From Ruegeria_B marisflavi (GTDB lineage: Bacteria; Pseudomonadota; Alphaproteobacteria; Rhodobacterales; Rhodobacteraceae), in assembly GCF_025673445.1 (NCBI RefSeq), contig NZ_JAOVQN010000010.1, forward strand, positions 102,598 through 166,597: DNA of 64,000 bases. The letters are read 5' to 3'. Positions 52,860 through 60,568 of the stretch are shown piece after piece (position 1 is the stretch's first letter; the number at the start of each line of letters is the position of its first letter). The notes under the pieces are model-generated. The model was not told where the DNA came from. It ran no database searches and worked only from the letters and a program-made list of their open reading frames with translations. Made by a program: the position numbers and the translations under genes.

Positions 52860-53240
52860 ATGACCCTTAAACCCAGCCTTGCCCTGGCCGCCCTGTCGCT
52901 GGCCATTGCCACATCCGCCCTGGCGGGCGCCGCGATCCAGACCGGCGACACCGCCAAGGGCGCGGTGCTGACCGATGGCAATGGCCTGTCGCTTTATACC
53001 TTTGACAAGGACACGCCCGCCGTGTCGAACTGCTATGACGATTGCGCGGCGAAATGGCCGCCGCTCGAGGCCGCGAACACCGCCCGGCCGCAGGGCGCGT
53101 TCGGCATCGTGCTGCGCGCTGACGGCTCGCGCCAGTGGACCCACAAGGGCATGCCGCTTTACACTTGGGTCAAGGATGCCAAGGCCGGTGACATCACCGG
53201 TGATGGGGTCAAGGGCATCTGGCACCTGGCCCGTCCCTGA
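52860..53240 (+). CDS. Secreted repeat protein (Lipoprotein_15 / COG4315 type)
   Basis: A 126-residue exported protein with a signal peptide (LALAALSLAIATSALAGA). It has two copies of the secreted-repeat unit: GLSLYTFDKDTPAVSNCYDD with CAAKWPPL, and KGMPLYTWVKDAKAGDITGD. The paired cysteines in CYDDC are conserved in the family and could form a disulfide or bind a ligand; no enzyme activity is known. AGAAGG precedes the ATG. The neighbouring sigma factor starts 15 bases after its stop, so it is probably co-expressed with and possibly controlled by that sigma factor. Confidence 0.88.
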   Translation: MTLKPSLALAALSLAIATSALAGAAIQTGDTAKGAVLTDGNGLSLYTFDKDTPAVSNCYDDCAAKWPPLEAANTARPQGAFGIVLRADGSRQWTHKGMPLYTWVKDAKAGDITGDGVKGIWHLARP

Positions 53241-53255
53241 CGACGGAGCGGTTGA

Positions 53256-53774
53256 ATGGCGATCCTCGACCAGATCGAAGCCCTGATCCCCGACTTGCGC
53301 CGCTATGCCCATGCGCTGATGCGGGACCGCGAGGCGGGCGACGACCTGGTTCAGGATTGTCTGGAACGGGCGGTGGCGGGTCTTGCCGGCCGCCGCCCGG
53401 ACGGCGCGCTCAGGGCCTGGCTGTTTCGCATCCTGATCAACCGGCATCGCGACCTGCGCCGCCGCGCGGCGCGCGCGGGCCATCTGGTGGCGGTCGAGGA
53501 TCTGGTGGTGGAACCGGCCCATCCCGCCGGGCAGGACAGCCATATGGCCCTGCGCGAGACCGAGGCCGCGATTGCCCGCCTGCCCGAGGATCAACGCCGC
53601 GCGCTCTTGCTCGTGGCGCTGGAAGGGGCCAGTTTCGACGAGGCGGCGGCGGCGCTCGACATCCCCAAGGGCACGCTGATGTCACGGCTGGCGCGCGCGC
53701 GGGCCAATCTGAGATCCATGACCGGGCGCGGGGAACCCTCTGCTGGCCCGGCCCAAAGGGGTAAAGGCGTATGA
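53256..53774 (+). CDS. ECF-type RNA polymerase sigma factor
   Basis: A 172-residue extracytoplasmic-function sigma factor. Region 2 contains YAHALMRDREAGDDLVQDCL and region 4 contains LPEDQRRALLLVALEGASF followed by a helix-turn-helix DIPKGTLMSRLARARANL. GGAG precedes the ATG. Its stop overlaps the start of the anti-sigma gene (ATGA), the usual arrangement of a sigma with its own inhibitor. Likely targets include its own operon. Signal unknown. Confidence 0.94.
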   Translation: MAILDQIEALIPDLRRYAHALMRDREAGDDLVQDCLERAVAGLAGRRPDGALRAWLFRILINRHRDLRRRAARAGHLVAVEDLVVEPAHPAGQDSHMALRETEAAIARLPEDQRRALLLVALEGASFDEAAAALDIPKGTLMSRLARARANLRSMTGRGEPSAGPAQRGKGV

Positions 53775-54526
53775 CCCAGGACCCGCTGAGCGATGAAGAG
53801 CTGATCGCCTATTTCGAGGATGCGCTGCCAATGGACGAGCGTGCCGCGCTGGAGGCGCGGCTGGCGCAGGATCCGCGCGCGCAGGCGCTGCTGCTGGACT
53901 GGGCGCGGCAGAACGAGGACATCCGCGCGCTTTATGGCGAGACACACGCCGAACCGGTGCCCGCACGGCTACGCGAGGCCCTGCGCCCATCCCCGGCGCC
54001 GCGCGCACCGCTGCTGCGACAGGCGCTGGCGGCGATGGCCCTGTTGGCGCTGGGGCTGGTGGGCGGCTGGGCCGGGCATGCCCGACTGGGGCCCGGCACC
54101 CTCGCCCCGGCGCTGGCTGATGCGGCGCTGACCGCGCACAGGACATATGTCGTCGAAGTGGTGCATCCGGTCGAGGTGCCGGCCAGCCAGCGCGACCATA
54201 TGGACAGCTGGATGTCCAAGCGCATCGGCGCGCCGGTCAGCCCGCCGGACCTGTCAACCTCGGGCTTTGCCCTGATGGGCGGGCGCATCCTGCCCGCGGG
54301 CGAGCGCGCCGCCGGGCTTTACATGTATGAGAATGCCCAAGGGCAGCGGATCACCCTCTATGTGGCGCAACAAGAGGCGGGCGACAGCGCCTTTCGCTTT
54401 GCCGGAGACCGGCAGACCGAAAGCCTGCAATGGGCCGATGGCGGGCTGGGATATGTGCTGACCGGCGCCCTGCCCCGCGAGGATCTGCGCCAGATGGCCA
54501 CGAGCGCCTATGAGCAGCTGCTGTAG
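53771..54526 (+). CDS. Membrane anti-sigma factor
   Basis: A 251-residue protein with a cytoplasmic N-terminal anti-sigma helix region (LSDEELIAYFEDALPMDERAALEARL), one membrane helix at about residues 85-105, and a periplasmic sensor part (about 110-251). It contains no cysteine and no HxxxCxxC motif, so it is not of the zinc-binding type. The periplasmic part has no recognised domain. It is translationally coupled to the ECF sigma gene. Confidence 0.9.
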   Translation: MTQDPLSDEELIAYFEDALPMDERAALEARLAQDPRAQALLLDWARQNEDIRALYGETHAEPVPARLREALRPSPAPRAPLLRQALAAMALLALGLVGGWAGHARLGPGTLAPALADAALTAHRTYVVEVVHPVEVPASQRDHMDSWMSKRIGAPVSPPDLSTSGFALMGGRILPAGERAAGLYMYENAQGQRITLYVAQQEAGDSAFRFAGDRQTESLQWADGGLGYVLTGALPREDLRQMATSAYEQLL

Positions 54527-54543
54527 CCGTGGTGAGGCTGGTC

Positions 54544-54634
54544 AGGGGGCGCTGCCCCCTCGGCCTTCGGCCTCACCCCCGGAGTATTGCTGACCAGAAA
54601 GAAGCCGAACCGGACTGCTGCTTCTTTCTGGTCA
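54544..54634. repeat. REP-like palindrome copy B with a long hairpin
   Basis: Read from the minus strand it has the same series as copies A and C: AATACTCCGGGGG, then GGCC-GAA-GGCC, then AGGGGGC-AGC-GCCCCCT (54544-54560). Beside it is a separate perfect 15-bp inverted repeat, TGACCAGAAAGAAGC with GCTTCTTTCTGGTCA (54591-54634). It lies between the convergent anti-sigma and priA genes, so it can act as a two-way terminator. Confidence 0.7.
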
Positions 54635-54670
54635 AAAATACTCATGCACGCGCTCAAGGCCCGCGAAGCG

Positions 54671-56866
54671 TCAAAGAAAGCTCTGCGGGTCGATATCGAC
54701 GCTGAGGCGCAGGTCACCCTTGAGGCGCAGCGGCGCGATCCAGCGGGCGATCGCTTCTTGCAGCGGCGCGCCCTTGGGCGCCTTGACCAAGAGCCGCACC
54801 CGGTGGCGGCCCCGGACGCGGGCGATGGGGGCGGGTGCGGGGCCGAAGACCTGCGCCCCGATCTGGCGCAGGGGCGCATCGTTGCGCGCCAGCGCGTTGC
54901 CGAGGTCGAAGACCGGCCCGGCCTCGGGGCCGGACAGGATGATTCCGGCCATGCGCCCGTAGGGTGGCACGCCCGCGGTCTGCCGCTCGGCGGCCTCGGC
55001 CTGCCAGAACCGTTCCTCGTCGCCGCCGAGGATGGCGCGGATCACCGGGTGGTCGGGCTGGAAGGTCTGCAACAGCGCCTGGCCCGGTTTCTCGGCGCGC
55101 CCCGCCCGGCCCGCCACCTGGCGCATCAGCTGGAAGGTGCGTTCGGCGGCGCGCAGATCGGAGCCTTGCAGACCCAGATCGGCGTCGATCACCCCTACCA
55201 GCGTCAGTTGCGGAAAGTTGTGCCCCTTGGCAACCAGCTGGGTGCCTATGACGATATCGGCCTCGCCCGCCGCGATCTGTTCGATCCGTTCCTTGAGGGC
55301 GCGGGCCGAGCCGAAGAGATCGGAGCTGAGCACCGCCAGCCGCGCCTCGGGAAAACTGGCGGCGGCCTCTTCGGCGAGCCGTTCGATGCCGGGACCGACC
55401 GGGGCCAGCCGCCCTTCGGCGCCGCAATGAGGGCAGGTGTCGGGGATCGGCTTGGTCTCGCCGCACTGATGGCACATGAGCCGTTTCAGGAACCGGTGTT
55501 CGACCATGCGCGCGTCGCAATGGTCGCAGCCGATCTGCTGGCCGCAGGCGCGGCAGAGCGTGACCGGGGCATAGCCGCGCCGGTTGATGAAAAGGAGCGA
55601 CTGTTCGCCTTTGGCCAGCCGGTCGGCCACCGCCGCACGCAAGCTGGGCGAGATCCAGGTGCCGGGGGTCATCGCCTCGGCCCGCATGTCGATGGCGCGC
55701 ATCTCGGGCAGGGTGGCGGCACCGAACCGGGACGAAAGCTCCAACCGCTCGTATTTGCCCGCCTCGGCATTTGCCCAGCTTTCCAGCGATGGCGTGGCGC
55801 TGGCCAGCACCACCCGAGCGCCGCAGATTGCCGCGCGCAGCACCGCCATGTCGCGGGCATTGTAAAGAACGCCGTCCTCCTGCTTGTAGGAGGTGTCGTG
55901 TTCCTCATCCACGATGATCAGGCCCAGGTCGCGGAACGGCAGGAACAGCGCCGAGCGGGCGCCCACCACCAGCTGCGCCTCGCCCTGCCCCACCATGCGC
56001 CAGATGCGGCGGCGTTCGGTCATGGTCGCGCCCGAATGCCATTCGGCGGGGCGCGCGCCAAAGCGCGCCTCGACCCGGGTCAGGAACACGGCGGTGAGTG
56101 CAATCTCCGGCAGCAGCACCAGCGCCTGACGGCCCATGCGCAGCGCCTCGGCCACCGCTTCGAGATAGACCTCGGTCTTGCCCGCGCCGGTGACGCCCTT
56201 GAGGAGCGTGGTGCCATAGTTGCCGCTGCGCAGCCCGGCACGCAGCCTGTCGGCCGCGGCCGCCTGATCCTCGGTCAGCGGCTTGCCGGGCAGATCGGGG
56301 TCGAGATGCGGATAGGGCAGATCGCGGGGGCTGTCCTCTTCGCGGACGGCGCCCTGTTTGACCAGCCCCTTGACCACGGACGAGGTCACCCCGGCCATCT
56401 CGGCCAGTTCGCGCAGGGTGAAGGCCAGCCCGCCATAGTCGCGCAGCACCGCGAGCACGCGGGCCCGGGCCTCGGTCATGCGGTCGGGTTCGGCCCCGCC
56501 CAGCCGGTAGATCTTGCGCATCGAGGGCGGATCGCCCAGCCCCGGCGCACGGGTGGCCAGCCGCAGCATCGCGGGCAGCGGTGTCAGCGTGTAATCGGCG
56601 GCCCGGATCAGAAAGGCGCGCATTTCCTCGCGCATGGGCGGGACATCGAGCACCCGCAGCACCGAACGGACCTTGGAGCGGTCGAAATCGCCCCGGCCCG
56701 GTCCCCAGATCACGCCCAGCACCTTGCGCGGGCCAAGCGGCACCTCGACAAAGGCGCCCGCGAAACAGCCGCCTTCGGGTGCCTTGTAATCGAGGGTACG
56801 GTCGAGCGGTTGCGTGGTCAGGACCGAGACAAGGAAACCGGCATCGTAGAACGCTCCTTCTTCCAT
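54671..56866 (-). CDS. priA: Primosomal replication restart helicase PriA
   Basis: 3'-5' helicase that restarts stalled replication forks. With the start at 56866 the protein is 731 residues. The N-terminal DNA-binding domain contains TQPLDRTLDYKAPEG. Walker A is KGVTGAGKTEVYLEA, the DEEH box is IIVDEEHDTSYKQEDG, and the zinc-binding cysteines are CRACGQQIGCDHCDA and CHQCGETKPIPDTCPHCG. An upstream extension of the frame is open for 35 codons but lacks a ribosome site. Divergent from the XRE regulator. Confidence 0.97.
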   Translation of the reverse strand: MEEGAFYDAGFLVSVLTTQPLDRTLDYKAPEGGCFAGAFVEVPLGPRKVLGVIWGPGRGDFDRSKVRSVLRVLDVPPMREEMRAFLIRAADYTLTPLPAMLRLATRAPGLGDPPSMRKIYRLGGAEPDRMTEARARVLAVLRDYGGLAFTLRELAEMAGVTSSVVKGLVKQGAVREEDSPRDLPYPHLDPDLPGKPLTEDQAAAADRLRAGLRSGNYGTTLLKGVTGAGKTEVYLEAVAEALRMGRQALVLLPEIALTAVFLTRVEARFGARPAEWHSGATMTERRRIWRMVGQGEAQLVVGARSALFLPFRDLGLIIVDEEHDTSYKQEDGVLYNARDMAVLRAAICGARVVLASATPSLESWANAEAGKYERLELSSRFGAATLPEMRAIDMRAEAMTPGTWISPSLRAAVADRLAKGEQSLLFINRRGYAPVTLCRACGQQIGCDHCDARMVEHRFLKRLMCHQCGETKPIPDTCPHCGAEGRLAPVGPGIERLAEEAAASFPEARLAVLSSDLFGSARALKERIEQIAAGEADIVIGTQLVAKGHNFPQLTLVGVIDADLGLQGSDLRAAERTFQLMRQVAGRAGRAEKPGQALLQTFQPDHPVIRAILGGDEERFWQAEAAERQTAGVPPYGRMAGIILSGPEAGPVFDLGNALARNDAPLRQIGAQVFGPAPAPIARVRGRHRVRLLVKAPKGAPLQEAIARWIAPLRLKGDLRLSVDIDPQSFL

Positions 56867-56969
56867 TGCCGAATGCCCCCGGATAGCCTGCTGCCAACAC
56901 CGCCCGGCGGCTGCGGCCTGGGATCGACAGGGCGCAGCGGGCGGTCTCATTTGGTTCGGGGTACCGCAC

Positions 56970-57629
56970 ATGTTGCTGCAAGGGCAAGACTGGGCAAAAC
57001 TCTGCCGCGCCTACCGGCACCGGCGCGGCTTGAAACAAGAGGCGATGGCACAGGATTTCAACGTCGACCAATCGACGGTGAGCCGGTGGGAGCGCGGCAC
57101 GCGCGAACCCTCGCTGCCCGCGAAACAGGCGATTCTGAACGAGATGCTGGAAACCGGCCGCGCAGGCCCGGACCAGACCATGCGGTTGATGCTGGAGCAG
57201 AGCGGCTCGGCCGTGGCGGTCTGGGGCCGGGATCACCGGCTGCTGGGCTGTTCGCCACGGTTCGAGCGCGAGGCGCTGTTGGAAGGCGATGAGGGCGTCG
57301 AGGCAGGCGGGTCTCTGTTCGGCAGGGCGCATGTGATCGGGCATGTCCTGGACAGGCTGGATGAGCGGGGGTTTTTCGACGGCGCGGTGATGCTGGCCGT
57401 GCTGCGGCTGAACCCGTTTCTGCAACAAAGAAGGGTCGCGGTGGGGGGTGTCATCGTGGTGTCGATGTTCCCCGTCCGCGATGCGGCGGGTGAGATCGCG
57501 GTTCTGGCCATCCATGACCACGACGTGTTCGGAACCCCACTGGAGCGGAACACGGAGGTGATGATCTCCTTCGCCGGAAGCCGGGATGGCCATAGCCAGA
57601 CGGTCTTTTCGGAATTGCCGGAGGGGTGA
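56970..57629 (+). CDS. XRE-family regulator with a C-terminal sensor-like domain
   Basis: A 219-residue protein with a helix-turn-helix at residues about 8-55 (LCRAYRHRRGLKQEAMAQDF and VDQSTVSRWERGTREPS) and a C-terminal region (about 70-190) with the look of a PAS-type fold (SAVAVWGRDHRLLGCSPRFE). It probably senses a small molecule or redox state and binds DNA. It lies 153 bases before the RTX gene on the same strand, and the gap holds an inverted repeat, so it may control that gene. This is inference. Confidence 0.82.
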   Translation: MLLQGQDWAKLCRAYRHRRGLKQEAMAQDFNVDQSTVSRWERGTREPSLPAKQAILNEMLETGRAGPDQTMRLMLEQSGSAVAVWGRDHRLLGCSPRFEREALLEGDEGVEAGGSLFGRAHVIGHVLDRLDERGFFDGAVMLAVLRLNPFLQQRRVAVGGVIVVSMFPVRDAAGEIAVLAIHDHDVFGTPLERNTEVMISFAGSRDGHSQTVFSELPEG

Positions 57630-57688
57630 GGCCGGCCTGTGGGGCTCGGCGGAAAGCCGCCGCAAGACCGGAAATAACCCGCTGATAT

Positions 57689-57709
57689 ATATGTCATAAA
57701 TTGGCATAT
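57689..57709. promoter_or_regulatory. AT-rich inverted repeat before the RTX gene
   Basis: ATATG and CATAT are separated by 11 bases in an AT-rich stretch (57683-57710) unlike the GC-rich surroundings, 74-94 bases before the RTX start. Candidate promoter and operator; weak support. Confidence 0.35.
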
Positions 57710-57782
57710 CGCCCGATCTGGACCGGGGTGGGGGAGCGCGCCTAGCTATGGCCCGGCAACACTCAACAGACGGGAACACACC

Positions 57783-58820
57783 ATGGCACACATCCTGGGC
57801 GATCTATTCGCCAACCAGCTGAACGGCACCCAGTTCGCCGACCTGATCGAAGGTCTGGCCGGGAATGACACCCTCAACGGGCATGGCGGCGACGATATCG
57901 TTCTCGCCGGGGACGGTGCCGACAGCGTCAATTCCGGGGCCGGGAATGACACGGTCGAGGGTGGCGCGGGCAATGATACGCTGAACGGCGGGTCCGGCGA
58001 TGACAGGGTCGAAGGCGGCGCAGGCGACGATCTGATCAAGGGCAGTGACGGCAACGATCTGCTGTTCGGCGGATCGGGCGACGATGTGATGTCGGGCGGG
58101 CGCAATGACGACGAGGTGCATGGCGGCGACGGCTCGGACGAGCTGCACGGCAATGCCGGGCAGGACCTGTTGTTTGGCGGCTCGGGCGATGACGCCCTCT
58201 ATGGCGATGCGGGCAATGACACGCTCGAAGGGGGCGCGGGCAATGACATGCTCTATGGCGGTGATGGCGACGACCTGCTTTATGGCTTTTCCTGGGGTGG
58301 AGAGGCGGTTCCGGCACAGGATGCCGGGGCGCTGGTGAATGCGGATGAGCCGGTCGAGGACACCGATTACCTGCAAGGCGGCAGTGGTTCCGATACGTTC
58401 GAATTCCGCTGGCTGATCGACGCCAAGGACGAGATCATCGCCAAGCATACGGGTGCAAACGGCAATATCGACTATTCGATGAACGGCGTGGCCGGGGAAA
58501 ACGGAAATGTGCATGATCACTGGGTCGAGAGCATCGGCACCAAGGTGGTGACCGACTTCGACGCCGCCGAGGGCGACACGCTGGTGTTCCGCGGGCACAC
58601 AGTGCAGCTGGAGAGCGCGAGTTATGCCGATTTCGATGGCAACGGCCAGGTCGACACCATTCTGGCGTTTGTGTCGAACCAGGGTGGCAATGGCGGCGCG
58701 CATGACGGCGACAAGGTGGGTCAGGTCGTCATTCTGAACCAGAAGATCGACGCGGCCGATATCGCGGTCGACGCGGGCGTGTTCTTTGGCGTCGAGGAGC
58801 CGTTCTCGGTCTTGGGATAA
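57783..58820 (+). CDS. RTX calcium-binding repeat protein
   Basis: A 345-residue acidic protein. Residues about 27-170 are sixteen uninterrupted nine-residue RTX units of the form GND-x-L-x-GGx (for example GNDTLNGGS and GDDLLFGGS), which fold into a calcium-filled beta-roll. The C-terminal 150 residues (SGSDTFEFRW, VVTDFDAAEGDTLVF, GQVVILNQKID) are typical of RTX proteins exported by type I secretion without a signal peptide. No protease, lipase or other enzyme domain is seen. The type I secretion genes are not nearby. Confidence 0.92.
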   Translation: MAHILGDLFANQLNGTQFADLIEGLAGNDTLNGHGGDDIVLAGDGADSVNSGAGNDTVEGGAGNDTLNGGSGDDRVEGGAGDDLIKGSDGNDLLFGGSGDDVMSGGRNDDEVHGGDGSDELHGNAGQDLLFGGSGDDALYGDAGNDTLEGGAGNDMLYGGDGDDLLYGFSWGGEAVPAQDAGALVNADEPVEDTDYLQGGSGSDTFEFRWLIDAKDEIIAKHTGANGNIDYSMNGVAGENGNVHDHWVESIGTKVVTDFDAAEGDTLVFRGHTVQLESASYADFDGNGQVDTILAFVSNQGGNGGAHDGDKVGQVVILNQKIDAADIAVDAGVFFGVEEPFSVLG

Positions 58821-58848
58821 GACGGCACCCCCACTCACGCAGCCGTCC

Positions 58849-58882
58849 GAGAAGGTCCGGGTCCGATGGCCCGGGCCTTCTC
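58849..58882 (+). terminator. Probable terminator after the RTX gene
   Basis: Thirteen-bp stem GAGAAGGTCCGGG with CCCGGGCCTTCTC (one G-U pair), eight-base loop, followed by TCATTTG; 28 bases past the RTX stop. Confidence 0.65.
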
Positions 58883-58964
58883 TCATTTGTCAGGTGGGAC
58901 TCCCGCTCGGGGGCGGGCTGCGCTAAGAGGGGCAATCCCGCGTGAATCGCTGACAGGAGCATCC

Positions 58965-59618
58965 ATGAAATTCTTCGTTGATACCGCCGAGATCGACGCC
59001 ATTGCCGAGCTGAACGACCTGGGCATGGTGGATGGCGTCACCACCAACCCCTCGCTGATCAAGAAATCGGGTCGCGATATCATCGAGGTCACCCGCGAAA
59101 TCTGTGCCATGGTCGATGGGCCGGTGTCCGCCGAAGTCACCGCCACCGACGCAGACACCATGATCGCCGAAGGGCGCAAGCTGGTCGAGATCGCAGGGAA
59201 CATCGCGGTCAAGGTGCCGCTGACCTGGGACGGGCTGAAGGCCTGCAAGGTGCTGTCGGACGATGGCCATATGGTGAACGTGACGCTGTGCTTTTCGGCC
59301 AACCAGGCGCTGCTGGCGGCCAAGGCGGGGGCGACCTTCATCTCTCCGTTCATCGGGCGGCTCGACGATATCAACCTGGACGGGATGGAGCTGATCGAGG
59401 ATATCCGCACCATCTATGACAATTACGGGTTCGAGACGCAGATTCTGGCCGCCTCGATCCGTTCGGTGAACCATATCCTGGACAGTGCCCGGATCGGCGC
59501 CGATGTGATCACCGCGCCGCCCTCGGTGATCAAGGCGATGGTGAACCATCCGCTGACCGACAAGGGGCTTGATGCCTTTCTGGCCGATATCAAGGCGGCG
59601 GGGATCAAGATCCTCTAA
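58965..59618 (+). CDS. fsa: Transaldolase-like fructose-6-phosphate aldolase
   Basis: A 217-residue small transaldolase (TalB-like subgroup, TalC/FSA size). It starts MKFFVDTAEIDAIAEL and has VDGVTTNPSLIKKSGRD, the Schiff-base lysine in NIAVKVPLTWDGL, and the C-terminal ADVITAPPSVIKAM. Proteins of this length are either transaldolases of the pentose phosphate pathway or fructose-6-phosphate aldolases and the sequence alone does not decide. GGAG precedes the ATG; an in-frame start 33 codons upstream is not used. Confidence 0.94.
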   Translation: MKFFVDTAEIDAIAELNDLGMVDGVTTNPSLIKKSGRDIIEVTREICAMVDGPVSAEVTATDADTMIAEGRKLVEIAGNIAVKVPLTWDGLKACKVLSDDGHMVNVTLCFSANQALLAAKAGATFISPFIGRLDDINLDGMELIEDIRTIYDNYGFETQILAASIRSVNHILDSARIGADVITAPPSVIKAMVNHPLTDKGLDAFLADIKAAGIKIL

Positions 59619-59644
59619 CCGGATCGTCCCCCGGAACCGGGATA

Positions 59645-59755
59645 AAGAAAATTCGTCGAATTTTCTTCGGCGCGCCGCGCGGCAGCGCGGCGCCCGGCCC
59701 AACGGGAGGCGCCCGATCGGCAGATCGGGCAACGACGGGCGGGAGCGGCCCGCCC
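59645..59755. repeat. Palindrome-rich intergenic element
   Basis: A 111-base block of successive inverted repeats: AAGAAAATTCG with CGAATTTTCTT, a GCGCCGCGC-type hairpin, GCCCGATC with GATCGGGC (59711-59730), and GGGCGG with CCGCCC. It starts 26 bases past the fsa stop and occupies much of the 242-base gap to the DUF484 gene. It resembles a second family of roseobacter intergenic elements; only this one copy is in the window. Confidence 0.6.
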
Positions 59756-59860
59756 CATGGGTTGCATCCACAGGTAGAAATCTGCCCAGATGTAGATTTT
59801 TTCAGCGGCAAAGCCGTGATCCCGTGTTATAAAACCGCCCAACAAGAATACGAGGCTGGA

Positions 59861-60568
59861 ATGAGCAGTAGCCCGAAACTGGACGACATGTTGCGCGAGG
59901 CGATCCTCGCCAAACCGCAATCCGTGCTGGATGACAAGGATGTCATGCACGCGCTTGTGGCCGCCAACGAGCGCGCCATGGGCGGCAATATCATCGACCT
60001 GCGCGGCATCGCGATGGAGCGGCTCGAGGCGCGGCTGGACCGGCTGGAGGACACTCACCGTTCGGTCATCGCCGCCGCTTATGAGAATCTCGCGGGCACC
60101 AACCAGGTGCACCGCGCGGTACTGCGATTGCTGGAGGCGGCCGATTTCGAGACCTTCCTGCGTGATCTCGGCGGCGAGATCGGCGAGATCCTGCGCGTCG
60201 ATTCGGTGCGGCTGGTGCTGGAGAGCGGCCAGCCCGAGCAGGGCCAGGCGCTGGAGCGGCTGGGCGAGGTGCTGAGCGTCGCCGAGCCGGGGTTCATCGA
60301 ACGCTACCTGACCGGCGGGCGCGGCCCCGGCGCGCGGCAGGTCACCCTGCGGCAGATGCAGACCGGGTCGCGCCAGGTCTATGGCCGTCAGGCGGACTGG
60401 ATCCGCTCCGAGGCCTGTCTGAAACTTGATCTTGGCGCCGGGCGGCTGCCCGGCATGCTGGCCTTTGGGGCCGAGGATCCGCATCAGTTCACCCCGCAAC
60501 TGGGGTCGGACCTGTTGGCGTTCTTCGCCGGTGTGTTCGAACGCTCGATGCGCCGCTGGCTGTCGTGA
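59861..60568 (+). CDS. DUF484 family protein
   Basis: A 235-residue GAF-like protein of the DUF484 family, with a helical N-terminus (DKDVMHALVAANERAMGGNI, RLEARLDRLEDTHRSVI) and a C-terminal GAF-like domain (RVDSVRLVLESG to GMLAFGAEDPHQF). DUF484 genes lie directly before xerC in many proteobacteria. GAGG precedes the ATG. Its stop overlaps the GTG start of xerC. Function unknown; location suggests a role in chromosome dimer resolution or its control. Confidence 0.9.
   Translation: MSSSPKLDDMLREAILAKPQSVLDDKDVMHALVAANERAMGGNIIDLRGIAMERLEARLDRLEDTHRSVIAAAYENLAGTNQVHRAVLRLLEAADFETFLRDLGGEIGEILRVDSVRLVLESGQPEQGQALERLGEVLSVAEPGFIERYLTGGRGPGARQVTLRQMQTGSRQVYGRQADWIRSEACLKLDLGAGRLPGMLAFGAEDPHQFTPQLGSDLLAFFAGVFERSMRRWLS

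Noticed and set aside
54587..57292. Open frame of 901 codons on the plus strand across priA and the XRE gene
   Set aside because: Antisense to priA and out of frame with the XRE gene; no conserved features.
55905..57791. Open frame of 628 codons on the minus strand across XRE and part of priA
   Set aside because: Shadow in another frame; real priA frame and XRE motifs explain the region.
57809..58300. Short regular DNA repeats resembling a CRISPR array
   Set aside because: Period is 27 bases and in frame with nine-residue RTX units; there are no separate spacers and no cas genes.
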